A stretch of 35,737 nt of DNA from the NCBI GenBank assembly GCA_019235995.1, contig JAFAJV010000139.1, positions 1 through 35,737 of the forward strand, given 5' to 3'. The position numbers and the translations under genes are program-made. This stretch comes from Vulcanimicrobiota bacterium. Its GTDB lineage: Bacteria > Vulcanimicrobiota > Vulcanimicrobiia > Vulcanimicrobiales > Vulcanimicrobiaceae. Under the pieces are notes generated by a model, which saw nothing but the letters and a program-made list of their open reading frames with translations, searched no databases and had not been told where the DNA came from. Positions 1 to 8,429 of the stretch are shown piece after piece; the first letter of the stretch is position 1, and each line of letters begins with the position of its first letter.

Positions 1-834
1 CGCATCTGGTCCGTCACGGCGGCGTGCCTGGCGATCTTGCTGCTCGCCGCCGGCTCCAACGTCGTCGTCAGTGGACAGCTCCTCGCATACCAGGACGGCT
101 ACGTCTTCTTCACGACCGGCGACGGCTTTCGGGTCGCGCCGAGCGTCGTGATCCACGACGCGAAGACCGGCGGAGCCACTGCGCTCGTGCCGGCGCCGCG
201 GATCTGGGCCCGCGCGACGTTCGACGCGTCGGGCACCGTGACCGAGCTCGATCTCTCGCGGGATCCGCTTCCGCCTCAAGGCAGTTTCGCCGACGTCGCG
301 CGTTTCGCGGTGGCAGCCTCGACGCCGGCGCCCAATCCGGATCTGCTCGGCTACGCGCCGACGCCGGGCCCGAACGGCACGCCGCTGCCCACGCAGCGCT
401 TCAGCGGGCGACCGGTGCTCGTGACGTTCATCGTGCAGGTGCCCCCCATCACGCCCTTCACGTCGGCCGTGTACATCACCACGGACCAGAGCGGCTGGAA
501 CGCGCAGGCGATTCCGATGGATAGGGTTGACGCGCTGCACTACCAGATTACGCGCCGCTATCCGTCGGGGACGATCTTCCGCTATCTCTACGACCGCGGC
601 TCGTTCCAATCGGCGGAGCTCGCACAAAACGGCCTGCAGCGCGCGCCGCGCGACCTCGTCGTTCCGGATGCCGACGTCCGCGTCGTTCACGATACCGTCA
701 CCGCGTGGCAAGATCAGGTCAACGGCGGCGTCAACCAGGTGCAGCCGCAGATCATGCCCACGCCCTACAATCCGGCGCCGTTCCCGAACCTTCCGCCGAG
801 CGTACCGTCGCCGCGGCCACCGCCGCTTCCCTAG
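1..834 (+). CDS. Secreted protein with CBM20-like beta-sandwich domain (5' partial)
   Basis: The reading frame is open from the first base, so the true start lies left of the window. A TTG at 37 is possible but would cut a hydrophobic stretch (about the first 20 visible residues) that looks like a signal peptide or membrane anchor. The middle (about residues 20-110) is an unrecognised beta-rich part followed by a Pro/Thr linker. From about residue 135 to 235 the pattern of a strand with VTFIV, then SAVYITTD, W, IFRYLYDRGSFQSAEL and a late VxDTVTAWQD resembles starch-binding CBM20 / AMPK-type glycogen-binding modules. The tail is Pro-rich. No catalytic domain is visible. It probably acts outside the cytoplasmic membrane and may bind a polysaccharide; the fold call is from motif shape only, and the substrate is unknown. 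Confidence 0.6.
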   Translation, partial: RIWSVTAACLAILLLAAGSNVVVSGQLLAYQDGYVFFTTGDGFRVAPSVVIHDAKTGGATALVPAPRIWARATFDASGTVTELDLSRDPLPPQGSFADVARFAVAASTPAPNPDLLGYAPTPGPNGTPLPTQRFSGRPVLVTFIVQVPPITPFTSAVYITTDQSGWNAQAIPMDRVDALHYQITRRYPSGTIFRYLYDRGSFQSAELAQNGLQRAPRDLVVPDADVRVVHDTVTAWQDQVNGGVNQVQPQIMPTPYNPAPFPNLPPSVPSPRPPPLP

Positions 835-853
835 GGAACGTCTGAAGAGGTCT

Positions 854-1366
854 TTATCGCACGGTCAGGGGGATGGCTCGCGTCGCGGCGTCGCCGCGTG
901 CGTTGCGTGCGATCACCTGCAGCGTGAAGTTGCCGCGCACGAACCACGGCAGCGGAGCGACCGTGTAGGTCAGGGCGAATCGGCCGACGCCGGTCTTCGA
1001 CATCGACATCGCATAGCCGCCGATGCGCGCCTCGACGCTTGCGACGTTCGAGCTCGTAACGACGCTGCCCGAAACGCGGTCGCCCGGCCGAACGGTCGTC
1101 TCGCTCACCGCGATTGCGAGGATCTGCGGAGCGGCGTCGGGAGCCACCCTCGGCACCGGGTGCGTAAGGCGCGGAGCGGCGGCTTCCGTCGGGCGTCCGG
1201 ACGGGGCGGGCCTAGGAGTGATCACGGGCGCCGTCGCGGCGGCGGTAGCCGCCGGTGACGCCGTGGCACTAGCGGCCGGCTGGGTCTTAGTCTGCGTGCC
1301 ATGGCTGCAGCTGGCCAGCGCGACGAATGCCAGCGCGATGCACGCGGCCCACCCGGTTGTGCGCAT
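854..1366 (-). CDS. Putative lipoprotein with Pro/Ala/Thr linker and Ig-like domain
   Basis: 170 residues. The N terminus has a basic start, a hydrophobic core and the lipobox LASC with Cys20, so it should be a substrate of the Lgt and LspA encoded further right. Residues 21-80 form a low-complexity Ala/Thr/Pro linker, as expected for a spacer that crosses the wall or periplasm. Residues 80-170 read as one beta-sandwich: alternating hydrophobics with TTVRPGDRVSGSV, FALTYTV and NFTLQVIARNARGDA, typical of bacterial Ig-like domains. It is convergent with the CBM20-like gene (19 bases between) and divergent from the glycosyltransferase (31 bases). No catalytic motif is seen. Function is unknown; a structural or binding role at the cell surface is an inference. 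Confidence 0.75.
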   Translation of the reverse strand: MRTTGWAACIALAFVALASCSHGTQTKTQPAASATASPAATAAATAPVITPRPAPSGRPTEAAAPRLTHPVPRVAPDAAPQILAIAVSETTVRPGDRVSGSVVTSSNVASVEARIGGYAMSMSKTGVGRFALTYTVAPLPWFVRGNFTLQVIARNARGDAATRAIPLTVR

Positions 1367-1384
1367 GGCATAGGCTTCTTGCCG

Positions 1385-1398
1385 CGCTCAGGATGACA
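1385..1398 (+). repeat. Copy of a 14-base dispersed motif (CGCTCAGGATGACA)
   Basis: The reverse complement of this exact 14-mer recurs at 17912-17925. Here its AGGA (1390-1393) sits four bases before the ATG of the following glycosyltransferase and can serve as its ribosome binding site. The motif resembles the TCATCCTGAGC-type intergenic repeats common in many soil-bacterium genomes; that comparison is from memory. Confidence 0.5.
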
Positions 1399-2381
1399 TG
1401 CCGAATGCGTTGAAGCTTGGCGGCGTGGCCGATTCCGCGCATCCGGTCCTGAGCGTCGTCGTTCCTCTGTATAACGAGGAAGGAAACGTCGCGCCGCTGT
1501 TGGAGCGCGTCGGCGCGCTGACGGACAGGCTCGCCGGCGCCTTCGACTTCGAGATCGTCTTAGTCAATGACGGCAGCACCGACGGCACGCTCGCGGCGAT
1601 CCGCGGCCAGATGCGCCGGAGGCCGCACATCGTGCTGGTGAACCTCTCCCGAAACTTCGGACACCAGCTGGCCGCGACTGCCGGCATCGAGATCGCCCGC
1701 GGCGACGCGGTCATCCTCATGGACGGCGACCTGCAAGACCCGCCGGAGCTGGTGGACGCCTTCGTGCGCAAGTGGCGCGAAGGCTACGACGTCGTCTACG
1801 CCGTGCGCCGCTCGCGCCAGGGCGAGAGCCGGTTCAAGGTCGTGACGGCGCGCGCGTTCTACCGAATCATCAAGCGCCTCACCAAGGTCGCGATCCCGCT
1901 GGACACCGGAGACTTCCGATTGATGAGCCGGCGGGTCGTCGAGGCGCTGCGCCGCTCGCCGGAACGGCATCGCTTCCTTCGCGGAATGGTGAGCTGGGTC
2001 GGCTTCAATCAAGTCGCGGTCGAGTACGATCGCGACGTGCGGCACACCGGCAAGACAAAGTACCCGCTTCCGAAGATGATCCGCTTTGCGATGGACGGCA
2101 TCACGTCGTTCTCGGATATCCCCCTGCGTTTCGCTTCGTACTTCGGATTCGCCGTGAGTGCGATCGCGTTCGTCTACGCGCTGATCGTCATCGCGTTCAA
2201 GCTGTTCAGTCTCAAGCCGCCCGGATACACGCCCGGTTGGGCCTCGACGATCGTGGCGGTCCTGTTCCTCGGCGGCGTGCAGCTGATGAGCCTCGGCATC
2301 TTGGGCGAGTACCTCGGACGCGTCTACGACGAGGTCAAAGGGCGCCCGCTCTACCTGATCAGCGACATCGAACGGTCCTAG
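1398..2381 (+). CDS. GT2 polyprenyl-phosphate glycosyltransferase (GtrB/DPM1-like)
   Basis: 327 residues. Transfers a sugar from a nucleotide donor to undecaprenyl phosphate on the cytoplasmic face, by analogy to GtrB, ArnC and dolichol-phosphate mannose synthase. Visible motifs: VVPLYNEEGN (21-30), NDGSTDG (57-63), the metal-binding DGD at 109-111 followed by LQDPPE, and KTKYPLPKM near residue 220. Two C-terminal hydrophobic segments (about 245-270 and 285-305) match the two-helix GtrB type. The ATG at 1398 is preceded by AGGA at a good distance. It is first of a three-gene operon with a ligase-like protein and a membrane glycosyltransferase that could use the lipid-linked sugar. The sugar is not predictable from sequence. 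Confidence 0.9.
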   Translation: MPNALKLGGVADSAHPVLSVVVPLYNEEGNVAPLLERVGALTDRLAGAFDFEIVLVNDGSTDGTLAAIRGQMRRRPHIVLVNLSRNFGHQLAATAGIEIARGDAVILMDGDLQDPPELVDAFVRKWREGYDVVYAVRRSRQGESRFKVVTARAFYRIIKRLTKVAIPLDTGDFRLMSRRVVEALRRSPERHRFLRGMVSWVGFNQVAVEYDRDVRHTGKTKYPLPKMIRFAMDGITSFSDIPLRFASYFGFAVSAIAFVYALIVIAFKLFSLKPPGYTPGWASTIVAVLFLGGVQLMSLGILGEYLGRVYDEVKGRPLYLISDIERS

Positions 2382-2387
2382 GTTCCT

Positions 2388-3692
2388 TTGGTCTATCGTC
2401 CGGTCGTCGACCAGTTCGTTACGCCCGTTCCACTCGATCCGCCGTCGGCCGCGCTGTTCGTCGCGGCGTTCGTCGCCGCCGCGCTCGTGACGTCGCGGCG
2501 GGCGGCGTACGGGCTGGCCGCGCTGATTCTGGCGACGCCGTTTGCGTTCGCGCACGAGGTCGCGGGCACGAGCATCACGCTTCCAAAGGTCGTGTTGCTC
2601 GGCGTCCTGCTCGGCCTCTCCACCTATTCCCGCGCCGCGACGGCGCTGCGCGAGCGGCCGGCCCCGCTACTTCTCGGCGCGCTGGGGCTCTACTGCATCG
2701 CAACCGCGCTGACGATCGCCGATGCGGCGCACCGCGGCCCAGTAGTGCGCGAGACGCTCAAGGCGGTCGAGTACGCCGGCGTCTTCGTCGCCGCGTTCTG
2801 CTGTTATCGCGTCGATCCCGAGGACGCACCGCTCCTGACCGCGACGGCCGTCGCGGCGATCGTCGTCGCCGGGACCGCGCTCGCGCAAGAAATCGCCGGC
2901 GCGCCGTCGGGACTTTACATTGGGGCGGCGATCGTGCCGCGCATCGCCGGCGTTCTCGAGGGACCGAATCAACTCTCGGCCTACTGCGAGATCGCGACCG
3001 CGAGCCTCGGCGCATGGGCCGTGGCGCGGCCAAGCGCGGCGGTTCGGACCGCCCTTTTTCTGATCGTATGGGCCGACGTCTTGAGCTTCTCTCGCGCAGG
3101 CCTCTTCGGACTCGCAGTCGTCGCGGCGATTCTGGCCGCCGTTACCGGTAGGGCGGCATGGCGCGCGCTGCGACCAGCGCTCTACGGGCTTGCGGCGGGC
3201 GCGCTCGGCTCCGCCTGGTGGGCCGTGTATGCGCACACTCCAGGGGTGCTGCGCGTCTCGCTGCAGCCCAGCCTCTACGCGGGCGGCGTCGGTAACCGTA
3301 GCGAGCTGTGGGCGGCGGCGTGGAGGATGTGGCGCGAGCATCCCCTCCTCGGAGTCGGCGCGGGGAACTTCGAGCTCGAGTTGCCGCGCTACGGCGTGTA
3401 CGGCGTGCGCACGCACGCCAACAGCTGGTACTTGCAATCGCTGGCTGAAGGCGGAATCGTGCTCTTGTGCGCGACCGTCGCACTTGTCGCCGCGATCCTC
3501 GCCGCGCTGTTGGGAAACGGCGCGATGGCGCGCCTGCGCAACGGATCGCCTTGGGTCGTGGCCGCGGTCGCGGCCACCGTCGCACTCGCGCTGCATCAAT
3601 TCGTCGATTTGCTCGTCTTCTATCCGAAGGTCGGCGGCGCGTGGTGGCTCCTGGTGGGCATCGCCGCGGCGGCACGCAGCACCCGCGCGTGA
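2388..3692 (+). CDS. O-antigen ligase / Wzy-type polymerase family membrane protein
   Basis: 434 residues and strongly hydrophobic, with about ten or more membrane segments. The C-terminal third carries the Wzy_C signature: an outward loop with RSELW, then HPLLGVGAGNFE, then the THANSWYLQSLAEGG segment, which matches the usual histidine-asparagine motif before a membrane helix. Such proteins join or polymerise lipid-linked glycans outside the cytoplasmic membrane. Start is TTG at 2388, the earliest possible because an in-frame TAG (the stop of the preceding gene) lies six bases upstream. Its stop overlaps the GTG of the next gene. Ligase versus polymerase cannot be decided from sequence. Confidence 0.85.
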   Translation: MVYRPVVDQFVTPVPLDPPSAALFVAAFVAAALVTSRRAAYGLAALILATPFAFAHEVAGTSITLPKVVLLGVLLGLSTYSRAATALRERPAPLLLGALGLYCIATALTIADAAHRGPVVRETLKAVEYAGVFVAAFCCYRVDPEDAPLLTATAVAAIVVAGTALAQEIAGAPSGLYIGAAIVPRIAGVLEGPNQLSAYCEIATASLGAWAVARPSAAVRTALFLIVWADVLSFSRAGLFGLAVVAAILAAVTGRAAWRALRPALYGLAAGALGSAWWAVYAHTPGVLRVSLQPSLYAGGVGNRSELWAAAWRMWREHPLLGVGAGNFELELPRYGVYGVRTHANSWYLQSLAEGGIVLLCATVALVAAILAALLGNGAMARLRNGSPWVVAAVAATVALALHQFVDLLVFYPKVGGAWWLLVGIAAAARSTRA

Positions 3693-4918
3693 ACGCGGCC
3701 GCCCAGCCGCTCCTCGTCGTGACGAACTGGGGCGCGCACGGCGCGCTTCCGCTCGCGATCCTGCTGCTCGCGATCGCCGCGGCGGGCATGGCCTACGCAT
3801 ACGCGCTCGCGCGCGCGTCCGCGTTGTCCGTGCCGGCCGTCGCCGGCATCGCCGCCGCCGCGCTCGCGGCCGCATGGTGCTCGCCGCTGCTCTTCTCGAG
3901 CGACGTGTACGCGTATGCGGCCTATGGTGAGCTCGCCCGCCTCGGACTCAGTCCGTACGCGCATGCTCCGGCCAACATGCACGACGCGCTGCTCCGAGAC
4001 GCGGCGTGGCAATGGAGTTCGTCGACCTTTCCGATCTGCGTCTACGGGCCGGCATTCGTGGCATTGGCGCGCGCCGTGGTCGAGGCGCTCGCGCCGCTTG
4101 GAACGCTCGCGCAGCTCGACGGTCTGCGCCTCGCGGCGTCGGCGGCGCTGTTGCTCATTGCACCCCTGGCGTACGCGGCCTACGGCGGAGATCGTGCGGG
4201 AAAGATGCTCGCCGCGACGACAATCGTGTTGAATCCCCCCGCGATCTGGTGCGCCGCGGAGGGGCACAACGACGCAATCGCGCTCGCGGTCGTTCTCGCC
4301 GGTTTCGCCGTGGCACGGCGCGGATTCTTCGGCGTCGGCGCGGCGATCGTCGCCTTTTCGGGCCTCATCAAATCGCCGGCCGCGGTCGCGGCGGTCGCCC
4401 TCGCTGCGCTCCATCGCCGCGCGCTCTTCGGCGCGGCGATGGGGATCGCGCTCGTCGTGTTGTTCTCGATTCCACTCATCCTCGGCATCGGCACGCGCCT
4501 GGCGCCGCACGGACAGTACGCCCCCCAAGCGTCGCTGCAGGCGGCTGCCGCGATCTTCGGTCCTATCGCTGCGCTGGCGGCGGCCGGAGCGCTGTGCGTC
4601 GCGCTGATGGTCGCCGGATACGTGCGCCTGCGCCGTGGCGACAACGAGGGGTGGCTGTGGCTCGGAATCGGCGCGTGGGTGCTCGTTCCGAATCCATATC
4701 CCTGGTACGGAATCTGGCTCATTGCGCTCGCCGCTCTCGCACCGCGCACGCGCATCGCGACGGCGGCAATCTTGCTCTCATTCAGTTCGCTGCTGCGCTA
4801 CGTGCCCGACGCGGTCGGCCAGCCGGCTGCCGGCGCCAGCGTCGCGCTCGGCGTCGCCGCATCCCTTCCGTTGCTGCTGCTGCTGCCCCGGGGCTGGTAT
4901 AATGGGCGACCCAGATGA
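3689..4918 (+). CDS. MptB-like integral membrane glycosyltransferase (GT-C type)
   Basis: 409 residues from GTG 3689, which overlaps the previous stop (GTGA). Almost entirely hydrophobic. The first outer loop has the family signature SSDVYAYAAYGELARLGLSPY with Asp72 in the position of the catalytic Asp of GT-C enzymes; polyprenol-phosphomannose-dependent mannosyltransferases (MptA/MptB) share the D-x-Y-x(4)-G...NPY pattern. These enzymes use a polyprenyl-phosphate sugar, which the GT2 enzyme two genes upstream could supply. A longer frame starting near 3467 runs through the ligase gene in another frame and is not supported. The end overlaps the mfd start (ATGA), and the mfd promoter lies inside its last codons. 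Confidence 0.8.
   Translation: MNAAAQPLLVVTNWGAHGALPLAILLLAIAAAGMAYAYALARASALSVPAVAGIAAAALAAAWCSPLLFSSDVYAYAAYGELARLGLSPYAHAPANMHDALLRDAAWQWSSSTFPICVYGPAFVALARAVVEALAPLGTLAQLDGLRLAASAALLLIAPLAYAAYGGDRAGKMLAATTIVLNPPAIWCAAEGHNDAIALAVVLAGFAVARRGFFGVGAAIVAFSGLIKSPAAVAAVALAALHRRALFGAAMGIALVVLFSIPLILGIGTRLAPHGQYAPQASLQAAAAIFGPIAALAAAGALCVALMVAGYVRLRRGDNEGWLWLGIGAWVLVPNPYPWYGIWLIALAALAPRTRIATAAILLSFSSLLRYVPDAVGQPAAGASVALGVAASLPLLLLLPRGWYNGRPR
4895..4903 (+). promoter_or_regulatory. Extended -10 promoter for mfd (TGGTATAAT)
   Basis: A perfect TATAAT at 4898-4903 with the TG of an extended -10 two positions upstream stands out in this GC-rich sequence. No good -35 is spaced at 17; TTGCTG at 4871 is 21 bases away. 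The start of transcription would fall near 4910, only about five bases before the mfd ATG. Confidence 0.6.
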
Positions 4919-7900
4919 CGACGCTGCTCAAGGAGGCCGGCGCGAGGGCCGGAGACGCACTCGCCGCGCTGAACGGAAGCCGGGCATGGCGCGACGTGCT
5001 CGAACGACTGCGTGCGCTGCGGGCGTTGCCGGGACCCAAGCCGGGCGCCTACGCGCTGCATGAGACGATCGGCCCCGCGCGTCCGGCGTTGCTCGCCGCG
5101 CTCGCGAAGGAGTTTGGCGGGACGCTGCTGGCCGTCGTACCGACCCCCGATGCGGCCGAGCGCAGCTTCGCCGATCTGCTCTATTACTTGGGTGAACGCG
5201 CCGATTGCGTCGCACTGCTTCGTTCCCGCGAAGAGGCGCTCGGCGCGATCGAGAGTCCCTCCGAGCGCAGCGCGCGGCTGACCCTGCTCGCCGACCTGAT
5301 CGCGCGCCGGCCGCGAGTCGTTCTGGCACCGATTGCCGCAGTTCGCCAGCGCTTGGCGGCGCGCACGGCATTCGAGCGTTCGTCCTTCGTCGTGCGTACC
5401 GGCGACGAACCGGGCTGGGAACGGCTCCAAGAACGCCTCTTCGCGTTAGGGTACACGCGCTGCGACGTGGTCAGCGCCGTCGGCGAATATGCAGTACGCG
5501 GCGGGATCGTCGACTGTTTTGCGGCGACCGCGCGAGCGCCCGTACGAATCGAGTTCCTCGGCGATGCCGTCGAGTCGATGCGCGAGTTTGCGATCGAATC
5601 GCAAAGAAGCAGCGAGACGATCGACCATCTCGACGTCACGCCGTGGGCCGACGAGGTCGACGGCGACGCGACGATCTTCGACTACCTCCCGGAGGAGGCG
5701 ATGGTCGTGCTCGAGGAGCCGGCGACCGTCGGCGCCACCGCGCGAGCGCTGGACGAGGAACGCGCCCGCGAGCGTCATACGCTGCTCGCCGACGAAGAGG
5801 CCGCGCAAACGCTCCTCGCGCACTCGGCCGCGCCGCCGGCATCGCTGTACGCCGTCGGCGCATCGATCGCGCGGCACGCCGCGCTGCTGCTGCCGGGCGC
5901 GATCGAGCCGGCTGGGACGTCGAACGACTGGGTGCCACGCGTCATCGACTCGTTCGTCCTCCAATGCCTACCGGTGGAACACTTCAACCGGCAGGTCGCA
6001 CTCTTTTCACAGGCGCTGCGCGAGTGGATCGCGAGGGGCGAGACGGTCTTCATCGTGAGCGCCGCAGTTTCGCGCACGATCGATCTGCTGCGGGCCGCCG
6101 GGATCGAAGCCGGCGCCGGCGCGCGCAACGTGCACGTCGACCATGGATCGCTCGAGGCCGGATTCAGGATCCCGCATCTCCACCTCCGCCTGCTCGGCGA
6201 TCGCGAGATCTTCGGAGCTCCACCCAAACGCGTGAAGATGCGCGCACTCAAGGAAGGCGTGCCGGTGACGCTCGCCGATCTGCGCGTCGGCGACTACGTC
6301 GTTCATGCCGTGCACGGCGTCGGCCAATATCTCGGGCTGCGGCCGGAAACGGTCCTCGGCGCGACGCAGGATTATCTCGACCTGCGATACGCAGGGAGCG
6401 ACCGTATGCTGGTGCCCGTCACGCAGATGCATCAGGTCGCGAAGTATTCGGCCGCCGAAGGGCACGCGCCGCGTCTCTCCAAGATGGGCGGCGCCGACTG
6501 GGCCCGGACGAAGGCGCGCGTGTCGGAGTCGCTCTCGAAGATCGCCGACGAGCTCGTAGCGCTCTACGCCGAACGCGAGCTTTCGCGCGGCTTCGCCTTC
6601 GGAACCGACACGACGTGGCAGGGCGAGATGGAGGAGGCGTTCCCGTACGAGCCGACGCCCGATCAGCAGAAGGCTATCGACGCGACGAAGTCCGACATGG
6701 AGCGCGCGCGCCCGATGGACCGCCTGATCTGCGGAGACGTCGGCTACGGCAAGACCGAGGTCGCGATGCGCGCCGCATTCAAGGCGATCGCCGACAAGAA
6801 GCAGGTAGCGGTGCTGGTGCCGACCACGCTCCTGGCCGACCAGCATTTCCGCACCTTCGGAGCGCGGTTCGGCGCATTCCCGGTACGTGTCGAAGAGCTC
6901 TCCCGCTTCACCCCAAAGGCGGATCAGAAGAGGATCCTACGCGATCTCGCCGAGGGGAGAGTCGACGTCATCATCGGAACGCATCGGCTGCTGCAGAAGG
7001 ACGTCGCGTTTGCCGATCTGGGCCTGATCGTCATCGACGAGGAGCAACGGTTCGGCGTCATGCACAAGGAGCGCCTCAAGGAGTATCGCGCGAGTGTGGA
7101 CGTCGTCACGCTGTCGGCGACGCCGATCCCGAGGACGCTGCACATGTCTCTGATGGGAGTGCGCGATCTGTCGCTCATCCAGACGGCCCCGAAGAACCGC
7201 ATGTCCATCAAGACGATGGTCGTGCCGGCCAGCGACGCGATCGTGCAGCGCGCGATCGGCGCCGAGCTCGATCGCGGCGGTCAAGTCTATTACCTTCATA
7301 ACCGCATCGAGTCCATCTATGCCGTTCGCAACGCGCTCGAGCGGCTCGTGCCGCAGGCGCGGATCGCCGTCGGCCACGGGCAGATGCGCGAAGCCGAGCT
7401 GGAGCCGGTCATGCAGCGCTTCATCGACGGAGAGATCGACGTGCTGGTCGCGACCACGATCATCGAAAACGGCATTGACATTCCGAACGTCAACACGATG
7501 ATCGTGAACGACGCCGATCGCTTCGGTCTCGCTCAGCTCTATCAGTTGCGCGGCCGCGTCGGACGCTCGAATCATCAGGCCTATTGCTACCTCCTCTATC
7601 AGGGACACAAGGCATTGACGGAGGAGGCCAAGGCGCGGCTCGAGGCGATTCGCGAGTTCGCCCATCTCGGCTCGGGCCTGCAGATCGCCATGCGCGACCT
7701 CGAGATTCGCGGCGCGGGCAACCTGCTTGGGTCGGCTCAGTCGGGCTTCATCGCCTCGGTCGGGTTCGAGACGTACTGCGAGCTGCTGGCCGAGGCGATC
7801 GCGGAGCGGCGCGGCGCCCCGGCCTCGCTCGAGGAGCGGCGTGAGGCAGTGATCGACGTCAAGGTGAGCGCCTTCATCCCGAACGACTACATCTCGCAGG

Positions 7901-8286
7901 TGTCGCAGAAGATCGCCATCTACCAGCAGCTCGCAAAGGCTCGAACCGAAGCCGAGGTCGAGGAAGTCGAAGCAGGCGTGCGCGATCGTTTCGGCGCGTT
8001 CCCGGAGCCGCTGCGCAATCTCGTCGAGCTGACGAAGCTGCGCGCGATCGCGCTCAAGAAGCACGTCACGCGGGTCGTCGTGGACGATCAGCGCCTGACC
8101 TTCGGCGTCGGTTCAGGCTTCGCGCTCGGACCCTCGGCAGTTCCGAAGTTTGCGGCGCTTACGAAGGATCGCTTTCGTTTCGGTGAAGGACGGATCGTCG
8201 TGGATCTGCCCGCGTCGCGCGGCTCGCGCAAGAGCCCTTCGGCGAGCTGGATGCCGCTGTTGCGGCAGCTCCTCGAAGCGATTTAG
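4915..8286 (+). CDS. mfd: Transcription-repair coupling factor Mfd
   Basis: 1123 residues, close to the 1148 of E. coli Mfd. It removes RNA polymerase stalled at DNA damage and recruits UvrA. Domain order is intact: UvrB-like N-terminal modules (about 1-430); CarD-like RNA-polymerase interaction domain with VGDYVVHAVHGVGQY (458-472); RecG-like helicase with Walker A GDVGYGKTE (607-615) and DEEQRFG (708-714), helicase motif SATPIPRT and the C-terminal half with ATTIIENGIDIP and QLRGRVGR; then the TRCF domain (about 980-1090). The ATG overlaps the stop of the upstream glycosyltransferase but a separate promoter is visible just ahead. Two GC-rich hairpins follow the stop. Confidence 0.98.
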   Translation: MTTLLKEAGARAGDALAALNGSRAWRDVLERLRALRALPGPKPGAYALHETIGPARPALLAALAKEFGGTLLAVVPTPDAAERSFADLLYYLGERADCVALLRSREEALGAIESPSERSARLTLLADLIARRPRVVLAPIAAVRQRLAARTAFERSSFVVRTGDEPGWERLQERLFALGYTRCDVVSAVGEYAVRGGIVDCFAATARAPVRIEFLGDAVESMREFAIESQRSSETIDHLDVTPWADEVDGDATIFDYLPEEAMVVLEEPATVGATARALDEERARERHTLLADEEAAQTLLAHSAAPPASLYAVGASIARHAALLLPGAIEPAGTSNDWVPRVIDSFVLQCLPVEHFNRQVALFSQALREWIARGETVFIVSAAVSRTIDLLRAAGIEAGAGARNVHVDHGSLEAGFRIPHLHLRLLGDREIFGAPPKRVKMRALKEGVPVTLADLRVGDYVVHAVHGVGQYLGLRPETVLGATQDYLDLRYAGSDRMLVPVTQMHQVAKYSAAEGHAPRLSKMGGADWARTKARVSESLSKIADELVALYAERELSRGFAFGTDTTWQGEMEEAFPYEPTPDQQKAIDATKSDMERARPMDRLICGDVGYGKTEVAMRAAFKAIADKKQVAVLVPTTLLADQHFRTFGARFGAFPVRVEELSRFTPKADQKRILRDLAEGRVDVIIGTHRLLQKDVAFADLGLIVIDEEQRFGVMHKERLKEYRASVDVVTLSATPIPRTLHMSLMGVRDLSLIQTAPKNRMSIKTMVVPASDAIVQRAIGAELDRGGQVYYLHNRIESIYAVRNALERLVPQARIAVGHGQMREAELEPVMQRFIDGEIDVLVATTIIENGIDIPNVNTMIVNDADRFGLAQLYQLRGRVGRSNHQAYCYLLYQGHKALTEEAKARLEAIREFAHLGSGLQIAMRDLEIRGAGNLLGSAQSGFIASVGFETYCELLAEAIAERRGAPASLEERREAVIDVKVSAFIPNDYISQVSQKIAIYQQLAKARTEAEVEEVEAGVRDRFGAFPEPLRNLVELTKLRAIALKKHVTRVVVDDQRLTFGVGSGFALGPSAVPKFAALTKDRFRFGEGRIVVDLPASRGSRKSPSASWMPLLRQLLEAI

Positions 8287-8301
8287 GGCTCGCCCCCTGC
8301 G

Positions 8302-8322
8302 GCGCGTCGGGCCCCGACGCGC
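8302..8322 (+). terminator. GC-rich hairpin after mfd
   Basis: Perfect 9-bp stem GCGCGTCGG / CCGACGCGC with a three-base loop, 15 bases after the mfd stop. There is no U-tract behind it, so it may be an RNA-end stabiliser or a weak terminator rather than a classical intrinsic terminator. Confidence 0.45.
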
Positions 8323-8380
8323 ACGGAGCGTCTTCGTTAGAGGACCTCTGGGGCCGCGCGCGAACCCAGGGCGCCGTAAC

Positions 8381-8399
8381 GCGGGGCCGTCGGCCCCGC
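8381..8399 (+). terminator. Second GC-rich hairpin between mfd and the parvulin gene
   Basis: Perfect 8-bp stem GCGGGGCC / GGCCCCGC with loop GTC, followed by TTCC only. It lies about 30 bases before the next ATG and could end mfd transcripts or structure the leader of the parvulin gene. Confidence 0.4.
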
Positions 8400-8429
8400 T
8401 TCCTACGCACTCAACTTTCCTACGGAGCT

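Noticed and set aside
1772-3151. 459-residue forward frame across the GT2 and ligase genes
   Set aside because: Arg-rich out-of-frame reading of two clearly identified genes.
6937-8064. 375-residue reverse open frame opposite mfd
   Set aside because: Antisense to the conserved Mfd helicase and TRCF domains; no recognisable motif.
8287-8429. Small coding gene or structured RNA between mfd and the parvulin gene
   Set aside because: Only two short GC-rich hairpins are visible; no start with ribosome site, no tRNA-like or riboswitch-like core was found.
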